This document shows, piece by piece, positions 52,114 to 60,299 of a stretch of 64,000 bases of DNA. The notes beneath the pieces are model-generated. The model saw nothing but the letters and a program-made list of their open reading frames with translations, did not search any database and was not told the origin of the DNA. How positions within the stretch are numbered: the stretch's first letter is position 1; every line of letters begins with the position of its first letter. Source of the DNA: RU20A sp042610495 (lineage in GTDB: Bacteria > Pseudomonadota > Alphaproteobacteria > Rhizobiales > Rhizobiaceae); contig NZ_JBHGAP010000011.1 in NCBI RefSeq assembly GCF_042610495.1, positions 62,001 through 126,000 of the forward strand. The letters are read 5' to 3'. A program made the translations under genes and the position numbers.

Positions 52114-53202
52114 ATGAAGCAAGAATTCTGGAGCGGCAAACGTGTGCTGCTGACCGGCCACACCGGCTTCAAGGGCAGCTGGCTCAAGCTGTGGCTGGAA
52201 GAGCTGGGCGCCGAAGTCCACGGCCTGGCACTGGCGCCGCGCACCGACCCTGCGCTGCACAGCCTGCTCGGCAACGGCCTTGAAGGCGAGGATATCATCG
52301 ACATCCGTGACCGGATCGCCGTCACCAACCGCGTCGTCTCGGTCAAGCCCGACATCGTCTTCCACCTCGCGGCCCAGGCGCTGGTGCGCGCGTCCTACCG
52401 CGACCCGGTCGGAACCTATGAGGTCAATGTCAGCGGCACGGTGAACCTTCTCGATGCGTTGCGCCTGCTGCCCGACCTCAAGGCCGTGGTGGTGGTGACG
52501 ACCGACAAGGTCTACCACAACCCCGAGTCCGGGCTCGCCTTCATGGAAGGCGATCCGCTCGGCGGCCATGATCCCTACAGTGCCAGCAAGGCAGCGGCGG
52601 AAATCGTCGCGGCCAGCTACCGCACATCGTTCTTCTCCGGCCGCAGCGTCGGCATTGCCACGGCCCGTGCCGGCAATGTCATTGGCGGGGGTGACTGGGC
52701 GGAAGATCGCCTGATCCCCGACGCCGTGCGCGCCTGGACACGCGGCGAGGTGCTGCAGGTGCGCCGCCCGCGCGCCGTGCGCCCCTGGCAGCATGTCCTT
52801 GAACCGCTGGGCGGCTATATCGATCTCGCCGAACGCCTGTCGGGAGCGCCGGGCGCAGCCGAAAGCTACAATTTCGGCCCCGACCATGCCGAATCCGCCT
52901 CCGTCGGCGCCGTCCTCAAGGTTGCCCGCAAGCATTTCGGCAGCGGCGAGATGGCGCTTGGCGACGGGACCGATGGCCCGCACGAGGCTGGCTATCTCGT
53001 CCTCGACTCCTCGCGCGCCAAGTCCGACCTTGGCTACCATCCTCGCTGGGGCCTCAGCGAAACGATTGCCCGAACCATGCAGTGGTACAAGGCGCTTGAG
53101 GCCGGCACCGATGCGCGGGATCTCTGCCTCGCCGACATCAGGGACTTCGCGACCGGCGCGCGCGCCGTGGCCCCGGCCCGGATGTTCGCCAGGGCCGGCT
53201 AA
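52114..53202 (+). CDS. rfbG: CDP-glucose 4,6-dehydratase
   Basis: The 362-residue SDR enzyme converts CDP-glucose to CDP-4-keto-6-deoxy-D-glucose. It opens with KRVLLTGHTGFKGSWLKLWL, a GHTGFKGSW variant of the NAD-binding loop specific to RfbG. It also has VFHLAAQALVRASYRDPVGTYE, VVVTTDKVYHN and the catalytic DPYSASKAAAEIV (YxxxK). It starts four bases after rfbF. Its TAA shares a base with the next ATG, coupling it to the 3,5-epimerase-like gene. Confidence 0.95.
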   Translation: MKQEFWSGKRVLLTGHTGFKGSWLKLWLEELGAEVHGLALAPRTDPALHSLLGNGLEGEDIIDIRDRIAVTNRVVSVKPDIVFHLAAQALVRASYRDPVGTYEVNVSGTVNLLDALRLLPDLKAVVVVTTDKVYHNPESGLAFMEGDPLGGHDPYSASKAAAEIVAASYRTSFFSGRSVGIATARAGNVIGGGDWAEDRLIPDAVRAWTRGEVLQVRRPRAVRPWQHVLEPLGGYIDLAERLSGAPGAAESYNFGPDHAESASVGAVLKVARKHFGSGEMALGDGTDGPHEAGYLVLDSSRAKSDLGYHPRWGLSETIARTMQWYKALEAGTDARDLCLADIRDFATGARAVAPARMFARAG

Positions 53203-53765
53203 TGTCCGGACGCTTCACCCCGCTCGAAACGCCGATCGCCGGGCTCCAGCTTCTGGAGCGCCGGCGCATCGGTGACGACCGCGGGTTCTTCTCGCGCGTC
53301 TTCTGCGTGGAAGATCTGGCGCCCTTCGGCTGGGATGGGCCGGCGGTGCAGATCAATGAAAGCCTGACCCGCATTCAGGGCACCGTGCGCGGCCTGCACT
53401 ACCAGAACCCGCCCTTTGCCGAGCAGAAGCTTGTCACCTGCGTGGCCGGCCGCGTGCTGGATGTCGCCGTCGATATCCGCCGCGGCTCACCGACCTTTCT
53501 CAAAAGCTTCGCGACCGAGCTGAGCGCCGAGAATGGCCGCTCGCTGCTCGTGCCCCGCGGCTTTGCCCACGGCTTCCAGGCGCTCTCGCCGGACGCGCAT
53601 CTCGTCTACGCCGTCTCCGCAGCCTACGCGGCCGACGCAGAAGCCGCGCTGCACTGCCTTGATCCTGCCATCGGCATCGCCTGGCCGTTGCCGGTCGTCA
53701 ATCTCTCCCCGCGTGACAGCGGCCATGCCTTCATCACGGGGAGCTTCGAGGGCGTGGCGCTGTGA
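53202..53765 (+). CDS. RmlC-like 4-keto-6-deoxyhexose 3,5-epimerase
   Basis: This 187-residue cupin-fold enzyme matches RmlC/RfbC-type epimerases. It shows DDRGFFSRVFCVEDL, QINESLTRIQGTVRGLHYQNPPFAEQKLVTC with the catalytic His in GLHYQ, AVDIRRGSPTFLK, and the acid Tyr in AHLVYAVS. Given its coupling to rfbF-rfbG, it would act on CDP-4-keto-6-deoxyglucose rather than the dTDP sugar, as in CDP-linked ascarylose-type routes. The substrate assignment is inference from context. The gene ends in a short gap before a small hypothetical. Confidence 0.87.
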   Translation: MSGRFTPLETPIAGLQLLERRRIGDDRGFFSRVFCVEDLAPFGWDGPAVQINESLTRIQGTVRGLHYQNPPFAEQKLVTCVAGRVLDVAVDIRRGSPTFLKSFATELSAENGRSLLVPRGFAHGFQALSPDAHLVYAVSAAYAADAEAALHCLDPAIGIAWPLPVVNLSPRDSGHAFITGSFEGVAL

Positions 53766-53856
53766 CCAAGCTGTCGCGCCCGACTTTCCCTCAATGCCTT
53801 TTGCAGAGCGCCAGGGGGGCGCGCTGCCTTCGCCGCAGCCCGAAAGGGGTAGCATC

Positions 53857-54045
53857 ATGGACCTGAAACAGCCCAGCAATGACAATGCCTTCATCTTCCA
53901 GCGCCTCGGCTGGGAGGTGGAAGCCAAGCCTGCGATCATGACGGCAACGACGCCGGCCCTGACCGACGACACCAACGCGCCCGCCGCCCCGACCATCGAG
54001 ATCACCGGGGTTGCCAAGACGACAAAGGTCGATCCGGCCAAATAG
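53857..54045 (+). CDS. Small Thr/Ala-rich hypothetical protein
   Basis: This 62-residue product starts at the ATG at 53857, with AAGGGG seven bases upstream. It has no signal peptide or helix. It opens with DLKQPSNDNAFIFQRLGWEVE, an acidic and aromatic stretch. A low-complexity Thr/Ala/Pro tail follows (TATTPALTDDTNAPAAPT) and ends KTTKVDPAK. I do not recognise a family. Its co-directional position 91 bases after the epimerase gene suggests it belongs to the polysaccharide operon. Confidence 0.5.
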   Translation: MDLKQPSNDNAFIFQRLGWEVEAKPAIMTATTPALTDDTNAPAAPTIEITGVAKTTKVDPAK

Positions 54046-54133
54046 ACCGTCTCAGGCAAGCCAGCCTGAACCGGAGAGAGGATGAGCGCCTGCCGCCGCG
54101 CGAACGGCTGCGGGAACGAAGCTGCTTGTCCGA

Positions 54134-54796
54134 TCAGGCGACGCGAACGATCTGCAACTGCCGGTCATCGGTCGGCAGCATGGCGACGCCGCGATAATCG
54201 GCGATCTTCGGACCCTGAGTCTCGACATGGGCGCGGTGCGCGCCGGTGATCAGCATCACATCGGCACCGGCGCTGAGGCCTGCCTGCATGCCGGCCGGGG
54301 CATCCTCGAAAACGAGGCAGTCGGACGCCGAAAAGCCGAGCCGCTCGGCGCCGAGCTGGAAGCAATCGGGATTGGGCTTGCCGCGTGCCACATCCGACGC
54401 GCCGATGATGACCTTCGGCAAGGGCAAGCCGGCGGCCTCGACACGACGCTTCGCAAGCGGCATTTCCGCCGAGGTCACGATCGCCCAGCGGTCCGAGGGC
54501 AGCGAGGAGAGGAAGTCGACCGCACCGGGCAGCGCCGTGATCCCTTCCATGTCCTCCATTTCCTCCTCGAACATCTGCCGGGCGACGGCTTCGCAGTCGG
54601 TGCCCTCCGGCGCAAAGCGGCGGATATTGTCGATCGCCCGGACGCCGTGGATGACGGAGAGAACGTAGAGCGGATCATGCCCGTAGGTCACGGCGAGCTT
54701 CGACCAGATGCGTTCGACCACCGGCAGCGAGTCAAGGATCGTGCCGTCCATGTCGAAGAGATAGGCGGCATGCGGACGGGAGAAGAACGGGGTCAT
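54134..54796 (-). CDS. HAD-family sugar or phospho-acceptor phosphatase
   Basis: The 220-residue protein has the HAD core motifs in order: DMDGTILDSLP (nucleophile Asp), a Thr/Ser motif II in AIVTSAEMP, Lys in the ARGKPNPDCFQLG stretch and the acidic motif IV LVFEDAPAGMQAG. The cap is inserted after motif I (C1 cap: YGHDPLYVLSVIHG), the phosphoglycolate/sugar-phosphatase branch. It likely removes phosphate from a hexose or glycerol-type phosphate. It is on the opposite strand to the CDP-sugar genes, convergent with the small hypothetical. Confidence 0.83.
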   Translation of the reverse strand: MTPFFSRPHAAYLFDMDGTILDSLPVVERIWSKLAVTYGHDPLYVLSVIHGVRAIDNIRRFAPEGTDCEAVARQMFEEEMEDMEGITALPGAVDFLSSLPSDRWAIVTSAEMPLAKRRVEAAGLPLPKVIIGASDVARGKPNPDCFQLGAERLGFSASDCLVFEDAPAGMQAGLSAGADVMLITGAHRAHVETQGPKIADYRGVAMLPTDDRQLQIVRVA

Positions 54797-54963
54797 GGGA
54801 GGGCCTGGTCTGGTCGGGGCGGGAACGGAGTGGCCGGAGCCACCGGATTTGTCCTGTCCTTAAACATATTCCGGGCGCCCGTGAAAGTTATTTTCAAGAT
54901 TTCCTGACGATTGCCAGCTGACCAATGCGGCTCTGCGCGTCGCAGCCGCACCAGGAGTTGTAG

Positions 54964-55284
54964 TCAGGGTTCGTGCGCCGCTCCGCCGTCCTCGCCGAGA
55001 ATAGCCTTCTCGTGATCGATGGAATGCTGGATCAACTGGCGCCAGATAGCCTGGTAGAATTCCGGTTCCAGCCCGGCGGCAGCGGCATTGCGCCCTGCAT
55101 TCGCCACGACTTCCTCCACCCGCTCGGGAATGTCGGCCTTCAGCCCCTGCGGTCCCTTGATCTCGGCAGCGCGACCAATGTAGCCCCAGCGCTCGGCAAA
55201 AAGCGCCATCAGTGCGCGGTCGATCCGGTCGATCTCCGCCCGGATATCTCCCATCGTGCGGCAGTCCTGAGCCGTCTTCGCCAT
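54964..55284 (-). CDS. Chorismate mutase (AroQ type)
   Basis: This 106-residue all-helical protein matches the AroQ-class mutase fold. Helix 1 is DIRAEIDRIDRALMALFAERW with the active-site Arg. The next part has RAAEIKGPQGLKADIPERVEEV (Lys, Arg). The C-terminal helix is FYQAIWRQLIQHSIDHEKAIL with Gln/Glu. It converts chorismate to prephenate, or is the pyruvate-lyase-like variant used in salicylate-type pathways; rhizobial stand-alone members are usually called chorismate mutase. The start may be 55290 or 55284. Confidence 0.82.
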   Translation of the reverse strand: MAKTAQDCRTMGDIRAEIDRIDRALMALFAERWGYIGRAAEIKGPQGLKADIPERVEEVVANAGRNAAAAGLEPEFYQAIWRQLIQHSIDHEKAILGEDGGAAHEP

Positions 55285-55485
55285 GCGCATATCTCACTCT
55301 GTCCGACCGCAAAGCGGCCCCGGCATCACACATAGGGTGCCGCTCATCCGGCTTCCATCCGTCCCGAGGGCTCATAACAAGGCTCGCCCGCGATGAAAAG
55401 CCGGCGAAGCGCCGCGCATGCGACGCTCGTGCCAGCAAGCCTCGCGCAACCAGACCGCGCTAATGTACGGCAAACGGAGAAGATC

Positions 55486-56697
55486 ATGACCGCCACGCCG
55501 ACGCTCACAATCTGCGTTCCCTCGCGCAATCGTCAATATACGTTCAAGGAGACGATCCGCAGTCTGGTGATCAGCCCCCGAATGGACATCCAGTTCGTCT
55601 TCGCCGACAACTCCGACGATCCCGCGATCATGGATGCGTTCATGAAGGATATTCTGGGGGATCCCAGAGTGACCTATCTGCGCTCGGCGGAGCGGGTTTA
55701 CCCGATGAACGAAAATTGGGAGCGGTGCATCGACGCCGCGACGGGGGACTTCATTTGCGTCATCGGTGACGACGATTACGTCGATCCGGATGTCGCAGAT
55801 GTCCTGGCAGACCTTTGCGCCAACGAGAAAGACGTGGACGTCTTCGTCTGGAACCGTCTGGCTTATAACTGGCCAGACAACAGGGACATTGCCCGGCAGG
55901 TCGCCGTACCACTGCTGACGTCAGTGGCAGAGGTTCGTCGCGAGCACCTTTTCGAGGAATTTTTCTCCTGGAAGGTGCATGGCGCCACACCCCAGTGCCC
56001 CTTCTCGATCTATCACGGCGCTGTATCGCGCCGGGTCATGCAAGCCAACAAGGCACGGTTTGGCGGCAAGCACTTTGGCCACCTGACGGTGGATTTCGAA
56101 ACAAGCTGCAAGCTGCTTGTCAACGCCAAGCGCTTCTTCCACTGCCAGCGTGCCTTTTCAGTGCTCGGGGCCTGCTTCGCCAGCAATTCCGGCACTGTGG
56201 GAAAGCCAGATGAAGCAAAGCGGCGCTATGCGGCGATCATGGCCGAACTGGGCCGCAACCCGGCCGACGACCGCTACATGATAGACTTTCCCTTCCATGG
56301 CGCTCTTGGCGTTGCCGCTGCTGTGGCGCAGGTTCAGGAATGGTTCTGCGTGACTTTCGGCGTCCAAAGGCCACATGGATGGGAAGAGAATTTTGCCAAG
56401 GCCTGCGCGATCGATTGTGGTCGAGCCTCTAGCGAGTCTGCCTATAATATGATGGTGGACGCTTATAGGGAGGCCTTCAGGAAGTGGAGGGGCGGCCTCT
56501 ACATGAAGTTCTTCAAGCCGAAATATAAGCCGCATAGTAAGAATGGCCATTTCTTAGGTATCAACGCTGGCTATCTCTACGTGGAGGAAACGATCGGTGG
56601 CGTGACGACGCCCGCGGATCTTTACCACCTGACATCCCAGGTGATGGTCCCCGTGTCAGAGATCACCTATGGCAAGACAAAGAGACAGGTCGCATGA
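55486..56697 (+). CDS. Family-2-like glycosyltransferase, copy 1
   Basis: The 403-residue product has a GT-A N-terminal half. It shows LTICVPSRNRQYTFKETI, VFADNSDDPAIM, NENWERCIDAATGDFICVIGDDDYVDPDVADVL (the D-D-D nucleotide-sugar/metal motif near residue 100). The C-terminal half is unusual, with conserved SIYHGAVSRRVMQ, HFGHLTVDFETSCKLL and FSVLGACFASNSGT segments and no TM helices. GGAGAAG precedes the ATG at 55486. Its last four bases overlap the start of copy 2. The donor and acceptor sugars are unknown. Confidence 0.85.
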   Translation: MTATPTLTICVPSRNRQYTFKETIRSLVISPRMDIQFVFADNSDDPAIMDAFMKDILGDPRVTYLRSAERVYPMNENWERCIDAATGDFICVIGDDDYVDPDVADVLADLCANEKDVDVFVWNRLAYNWPDNRDIARQVAVPLLTSVAEVRREHLFEEFFSWKVHGATPQCPFSIYHGAVSRRVMQANKARFGGKHFGHLTVDFETSCKLLVNAKRFFHCQRAFSVLGACFASNSGTVGKPDEAKRRYAAIMAELGRNPADDRYMIDFPFHGALGVAAAVAQVQEWFCVTFGVQRPHGWEENFAKACAIDCGRASSESAYNMMVDAYREAFRKWRGGLYMKFFKPKYKPHSKNGHFLGINAGYLYVEETIGGVTTPADLYHLTSQVMVPVSEITYGKTKRQVA

Positions 56698-57977
56698 AGT
56701 CTCACACGCAGGCAGAAATCGTGAGCAATGAAGACGTGCAGGAGGGCCAGAAGCTCGTCTCGATTTGCGTGCCTTCGAGAAATCGCCAGAAGTATTTTCA
56801 GCAAACGATACTGGATCTGATCGAGAATCCTCGAGATGACGTTGAGTTCATTTTTGCCGACAACTCGACCGATCCAGATATAATGAACGATTTTATGAGG
56901 GATAAGGTATCGGACCCTCGTGTCAAATACCTGCCATCGCGCGAAAAAGTGCTCGCGATGAATGACAACTGGGAGAGATGCATCGAAGCATCGACGGGAA
57001 CCTGGGTTGTCTTTATCGGTGATGACGACTTTATAGATCTATCGGTCGCAGACCTCATCACTCTCATCACAAAGAATAGAGGTCCATTCGATGTGGTGGC
57101 GTGGGATCGTGTCAATTACGACTGGCCCCAAAAGCGAGACGGTGTGAAGAACATCCGCGTCTCACTCCTGGACAAAGTCGGTGAAGTGGACCGAGATCAC
57201 CTCGTCACGTCAAATTTCCTCTGGAGCAACGCAATCGTTGTCCCATTCGCCCCCTTCTGCTTCTACCATGGCGCCGTTCGCCGCAGTCTTCTGAGAAAGA
57301 TAAAGAAGAAATTCGGCGGAAGATATTGCGAGCACTATACGGTCGATTTTGAAAATGCCTGCAAAACCGTTCTCGTTGGACGGCGGTTCTTTTACTCTCA
57401 AAGGCCGTTCTCGGTTCTGGGGTCCTGTCCGGAGAGCAACTCCGCCAGTATCGGCACCGTTGAGCAGGTGCAAAGCCGGATCGCTGACGCCATCCGCGAC
57501 ATCGGTCGGGATTTCGACAGCGATCCGCATATGGCAGACTTCCCTTTCCCAAGCGCGCTCGGGGTCACCGCCGCAGTGGGCCAGGTTCAGCATTGGTTCA
57601 AGACAAAGTACAAGTTGAAGTTCGACGGGTGGGAAAAGAATTTTGCTAGGGCCTGCAGCGATTGTTGCCGGATGTCCAGGTCAGAGGAAGTTTACGAAAT
57701 TTACTATGCCGGCTACCGGGAGGCATTCTCCACCTGGAAGGGAGGCGCATTTCTGAAGTATTTTGACCCAGAGATGCCCGATTATACGCCTGGAGAGAAG
57801 AAAATATTTACTGGATTGCGGGATTACGAAATATTCATATCTGATGATCTCAGGAATTTCGATACGCCAAGAGGCATGTACGATCTGATCAATCAGTTTT
57901 TATCGCCGATCGATCAGCTTTCCCTTGTCGCGCCGGTTGAGCGCCTTGCGATGGTGTTCACCGATAAGCGCGTCTAG
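56694..57977 (+). CDS. Family-2-like glycosyltransferase, copy 2 (AT-richer paralogue)
   Basis: This 427-residue protein is a diverged paralogue of the preceding gene. It keeps ICVPSRNRQKYFQQTIL, FADNSTDPDIMNDFM, NDNWERCIEASTGTWVVFIGDDDFIDLS and the shared FYHGAVRRSLL and HYTVDFENACKTV blocks. It starts by a 4-base overlap with copy 1, so both are made from one message. Its base composition is visibly lower in GC than copy 1 and the flanks, with many AT-rich third positions. Recent transfer or different ancestry from copy 1 is inference. Confidence 0.85.
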   Translation: MKSHTQAEIVSNEDVQEGQKLVSICVPSRNRQKYFQQTILDLIENPRDDVEFIFADNSTDPDIMNDFMRDKVSDPRVKYLPSREKVLAMNDNWERCIEASTGTWVVFIGDDDFIDLSVADLITLITKNRGPFDVVAWDRVNYDWPQKRDGVKNIRVSLLDKVGEVDRDHLVTSNFLWSNAIVVPFAPFCFYHGAVRRSLLRKIKKKFGGRYCEHYTVDFENACKTVLVGRRFFYSQRPFSVLGSCPESNSASIGTVEQVQSRIADAIRDIGRDFDSDPHMADFPFPSALGVTAAVGQVQHWFKTKYKLKFDGWEKNFARACSDCCRMSRSEEVYEIYYAGYREAFSTWKGGAFLKYFDPEMPDYTPGEKKIFTGLRDYEIFISDDLRNFDTPRGMYDLINQFLSPIDQLSLVAPVERLAMVFTDKRV

Positions 57978-57982
57978 AGCAC

Positions 57983-58019
57983 GTCCAGCAAAAATGCGTT
58001 AGCGGTTTTGCGGCCGGAC
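57983..58019. repeat. Rhizobial-type interspersed palindrome
   Basis: GTCCAGCAAAA (57983-57993) is mirrored by TTTTGCGGCCGGAC near 58006-58019, an imperfect long palindrome 5 bases after the copy-2 stop. The GCAAAA/TTTTGC core followed by GGACTGCGTAAAAACAAA matches a motif I know from rhizobial intergenic repeats. This reading is from memory of the pattern only. Confidence 0.5.
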
Positions 58020-58039
58020 TGCGTAAAAACAAACAGATT

Positions 58040-58056
58040 GAGCATTTCAGATGCTC
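58040..58056 (+). terminator. Small hairpin after the tandem glycosyltransferases
   Basis: GAGCAT (58040-58045) and ATGCTC (58051-58056) form a 6-bp stem with a 5-base loop, followed by CCGTTTTC. It may end the glycosyltransferase message. Confidence 0.5.
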
Positions 58057-58317
58057 CCGTTTTCACCGGAAATACTCCAGGTGTCGTTGCCGTCGCGGCG
58101 GGATCACCTTTGTACCGCGCAAGGCGACGTCATCGACGATCCCGCATCTTCGGCCGGACCTTGATTGCCCTGCCATCGAGCCACGCAAAAAAGATCGGGC
58201 GTATGACCGGTCATCCAGCGATCACCGGACAGACGCCATTGCAGGGCGGAATTTTACAAAGGACTCAAGACGTAAGGTCGGCTGGGGTTGCCTTACGGCA
58301 TGATGTTCCCCAGGGCC

Positions 58318-58340
58318 CGCTTGCGGTCATCCCGCAAGCG
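58318..58340. terminator. Hairpin spanning the stop of the radical SAM gene
   Basis: CGCTTGCGG (58318-58326) and CCGCAAGCG (58332-58340) form a 9-bp stem with a 5-base loop containing the stop codon (58327-58329). No U-run follows on the minus strand; this may stall ribosomes or stabilise the 3' end rather than terminate. Confidence 0.45.
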
Positions 58341-60006
58341 CGGCTGAAGAAGCGTCCTGGCTTGGTGGCAAGGCCAGGGTGAGCGCGCCCGAATAGTCGA
58401 CATTGTAACGCTCGGCGAGCTCGCGCCAGTAACTGTCCCGCGCAAAAATCTCCAAAGCCTTGGCCGCGTGGTGAGTCGCGAGCGTCCTGTCGCCCTTTGC
58501 GGCGTAGCAACGCGCGAGGTAGAGCTGACCGAAGGCATGATCCGGATATTTGTCGCAGACGTTCTTCATGTAGTGAATTGCGACATCGTAGCGGCCGATA
58601 CGCATATTGTAGTTTTCGATGAAGTTGACGCGCAACTGCGTCTCGTAAGCATATGCCTCGAGCTTCTTCGGATCCTGGCCAGGCACATTGATCACGGTCT
58701 TCGTGGCGACGAAATCGTCACTGTCGCTCGACTGGATATACCCGTTCTCGACGCAGATCTCGTAGAGCCGGCTTCCGAAAATCGGAATTGCCAGATAGAC
58801 GTGGATCCAGTCGAAGCCGTTGTCGAGCAGCATTTCGAGTGTTTCCTGCCGGTGATCGTCTTCCTCTCCGGGAAGACCGGCGACGATGAAGACGTGGCTC
58901 CGTACCTCAAATTTCCGCAGGGCTTCGACAGCCGGCCGGATGAGTTTTTTCTTCAGCGGTTTCTTGATGATGTTGTTGAGGACGTGGTCGGAGCCCGACT
59001 CGACGGCCAGGGCGACCGCTGAGACCCCGGCCTTGGAAAAGAGCTCGGCGACCTCTTCATCGATCGCATAGACCGCCACCCCGTTGGGAAATTCCAGACG
59101 AACATCGAGTTCCGCGAGTGCCGCCAGCAGTCTCTTGGCGCGATCCCTGTCGTGGAAGAAGTGATCGTCCTCGACCATGAGCACGGTCATGCCGAATGCA
59201 TCGCGCATTCGCCTGACATCTTCCACCACGCGCTCGATGGACATGAAGCGAACGGTACGACCATGCAGGGATGGGTTCGAGCAGAAGACACACAGGAACG
59301 GGCAGCCACGCGACGTGTGGATCGCCATTTCGCGGCGCTGTTCGTTGGCGTATCGCTTGTCGATGCTTCGGCTGTTGTAGTTGTTCAGGTCCAGGATTTC
59401 GTAGTTCAACTGGGGAATTTCATCGAGATTGTCGATGAAGTCGTGTGCGGGCACCTTGCCGCGAGCAACGCCTTCGCGCGTGATCCAGGATTTGTGATCG
59501 GACAGGACGGTTGCGCGGTCGCTGGCATCGATCAGCGCCTTTAGAGGCAGCTCACCCTCGCCCTTGCAGATCGCGTCCAGATCGGGGCATCGATCGAGCA
59601 TCATCCCGTAGGCGGCTGACGGCAAGCCACCGCCGGCGATCGTCAGGATGGATTTGTCGAATCTCTTGACGGTCGCGACCAGCGACTGGATGTAGCGAAA
59701 CGACGTGTTGAACAGGGCGGACACGCCGACAATGTCCGGGCCGAAAGTCTCCAGGATCCCGTGGAGTTCCTCCGCGAAGATCTGCTCGTGGTCGTCGGCT
59801 CGCCCTTCTTCGACCAACGTCTTCAGGGTGACGTTGAGGTCGACCACCTGAATGTCCACCGGCGTCTCGCAGTTGGTCTTCAGGTACGTTTCCATCGACA
59901 AGATGCCGTAGGGAATCGTAAACGCCGGAAGCACCGCATTCCGCACCTTTCCGATATAGTCGGATGCGTTGAAATAGGGTGGTACGACAAAAAGCAGTTT
60001 CGTCAT
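58327..60006 (-). CDS. B12-binding-type radical SAM protein with TPR-like C-terminus
   Basis: The 559-residue product has an N-terminal B12-binding-like Rossmann domain (residues 1-165: LFVVPPYFNASDYIG, FGPDIVGVSALFNTSF), though the cobalamin-ligand DxHxxG motif is not evident. The radical SAM barrel follows, with the cluster motif CPFLCVFC near residue 235 and GVSAVALAVESGSDHVLN. The C-terminus (about 470-540) looks like TPR or helical repeats (YDVAIHYMKNVCDKYPDHAFG, GQLYLARCYAAKGDRTLAT). It begins at the ATG at 60006, six bases after GGAG. The reaction is unknown; a sugar- or lipid-modifying role is inferred from neighbours. Confidence 0.87.
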   Translation of the reverse strand: MTKLLFVVPPYFNASDYIGKVRNAVLPAFTIPYGILSMETYLKTNCETPVDIQVVDLNVTLKTLVEEGRADDHEQIFAEELHGILETFGPDIVGVSALFNTSFRYIQSLVATVKRFDKSILTIAGGGLPSAAYGMMLDRCPDLDAICKGEGELPLKALIDASDRATVLSDHKSWITREGVARGKVPAHDFIDNLDEIPQLNYEILDLNNYNSRSIDKRYANEQRREMAIHTSRGCPFLCVFCSNPSLHGRTVRFMSIERVVEDVRRMRDAFGMTVLMVEDDHFFHDRDRAKRLLAALAELDVRLEFPNGVAVYAIDEEVAELFSKAGVSAVALAVESGSDHVLNNIIKKPLKKKLIRPAVEALRKFEVRSHVFIVAGLPGEEDDHRQETLEMLLDNGFDWIHVYLAIPIFGSRLYEICVENGYIQSSDSDDFVATKTVINVPGQDPKKLEAYAYETQLRVNFIENYNMRIGRYDVAIHYMKNVCDKYPDHAFGQLYLARCYAAKGDRTLATHHAAKALEIFARDSYWRELAERYNVDYSGALTLALPPSQDASSAALAG

Positions 60007-60299
60007 CTGCAACTCCGTTGAAGACCTGACGTCATCGTCGTCGGATAGACACAGAACGTCCTGTCATCCCGTCGATCTCGACAGTCGTCGCGCACGCCGG
60101 CGGGATGCGTGCGATGTGTCGAACATGAAAACAAGTTTAAATGGCAGAGCTTGTACCAAGCTTTCTCGTGAACTGCCCCGAGTGCTTCGTGGACCGACCA
60201 ATCCATGCGAGCGCGCACCCTGCCGTCGGACCACCGATCGCGGCTGTGTCAAAGAACACGCGCTGACCCCGAGAAGCCGGTCCCCTTCCGCCATCCCGC

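Larger units (their letters stand above)
57978..58326. other. 349-base gap with palindromic repeats and no gene
   Basis: No convincing coding frame is present. The interval opens with an imperfect rhizobial-type palindrome (57983-58019) and a perfect 6-bp hairpin (58040-58056), then about 200 bases whose composition is mixed. Stops occur in every frame of at least part of the interval. I do not recognise a transposase remnant, though that is one explanation. Confidence 0.55.

Noticed and set aside
58008..58382. 124-residue plus-strand frame after the tandem glycosyltransferases
   Set aside because: It begins inside a repeat, runs into the radical SAM gene antisense and has no motif; no ribosome site is visible.
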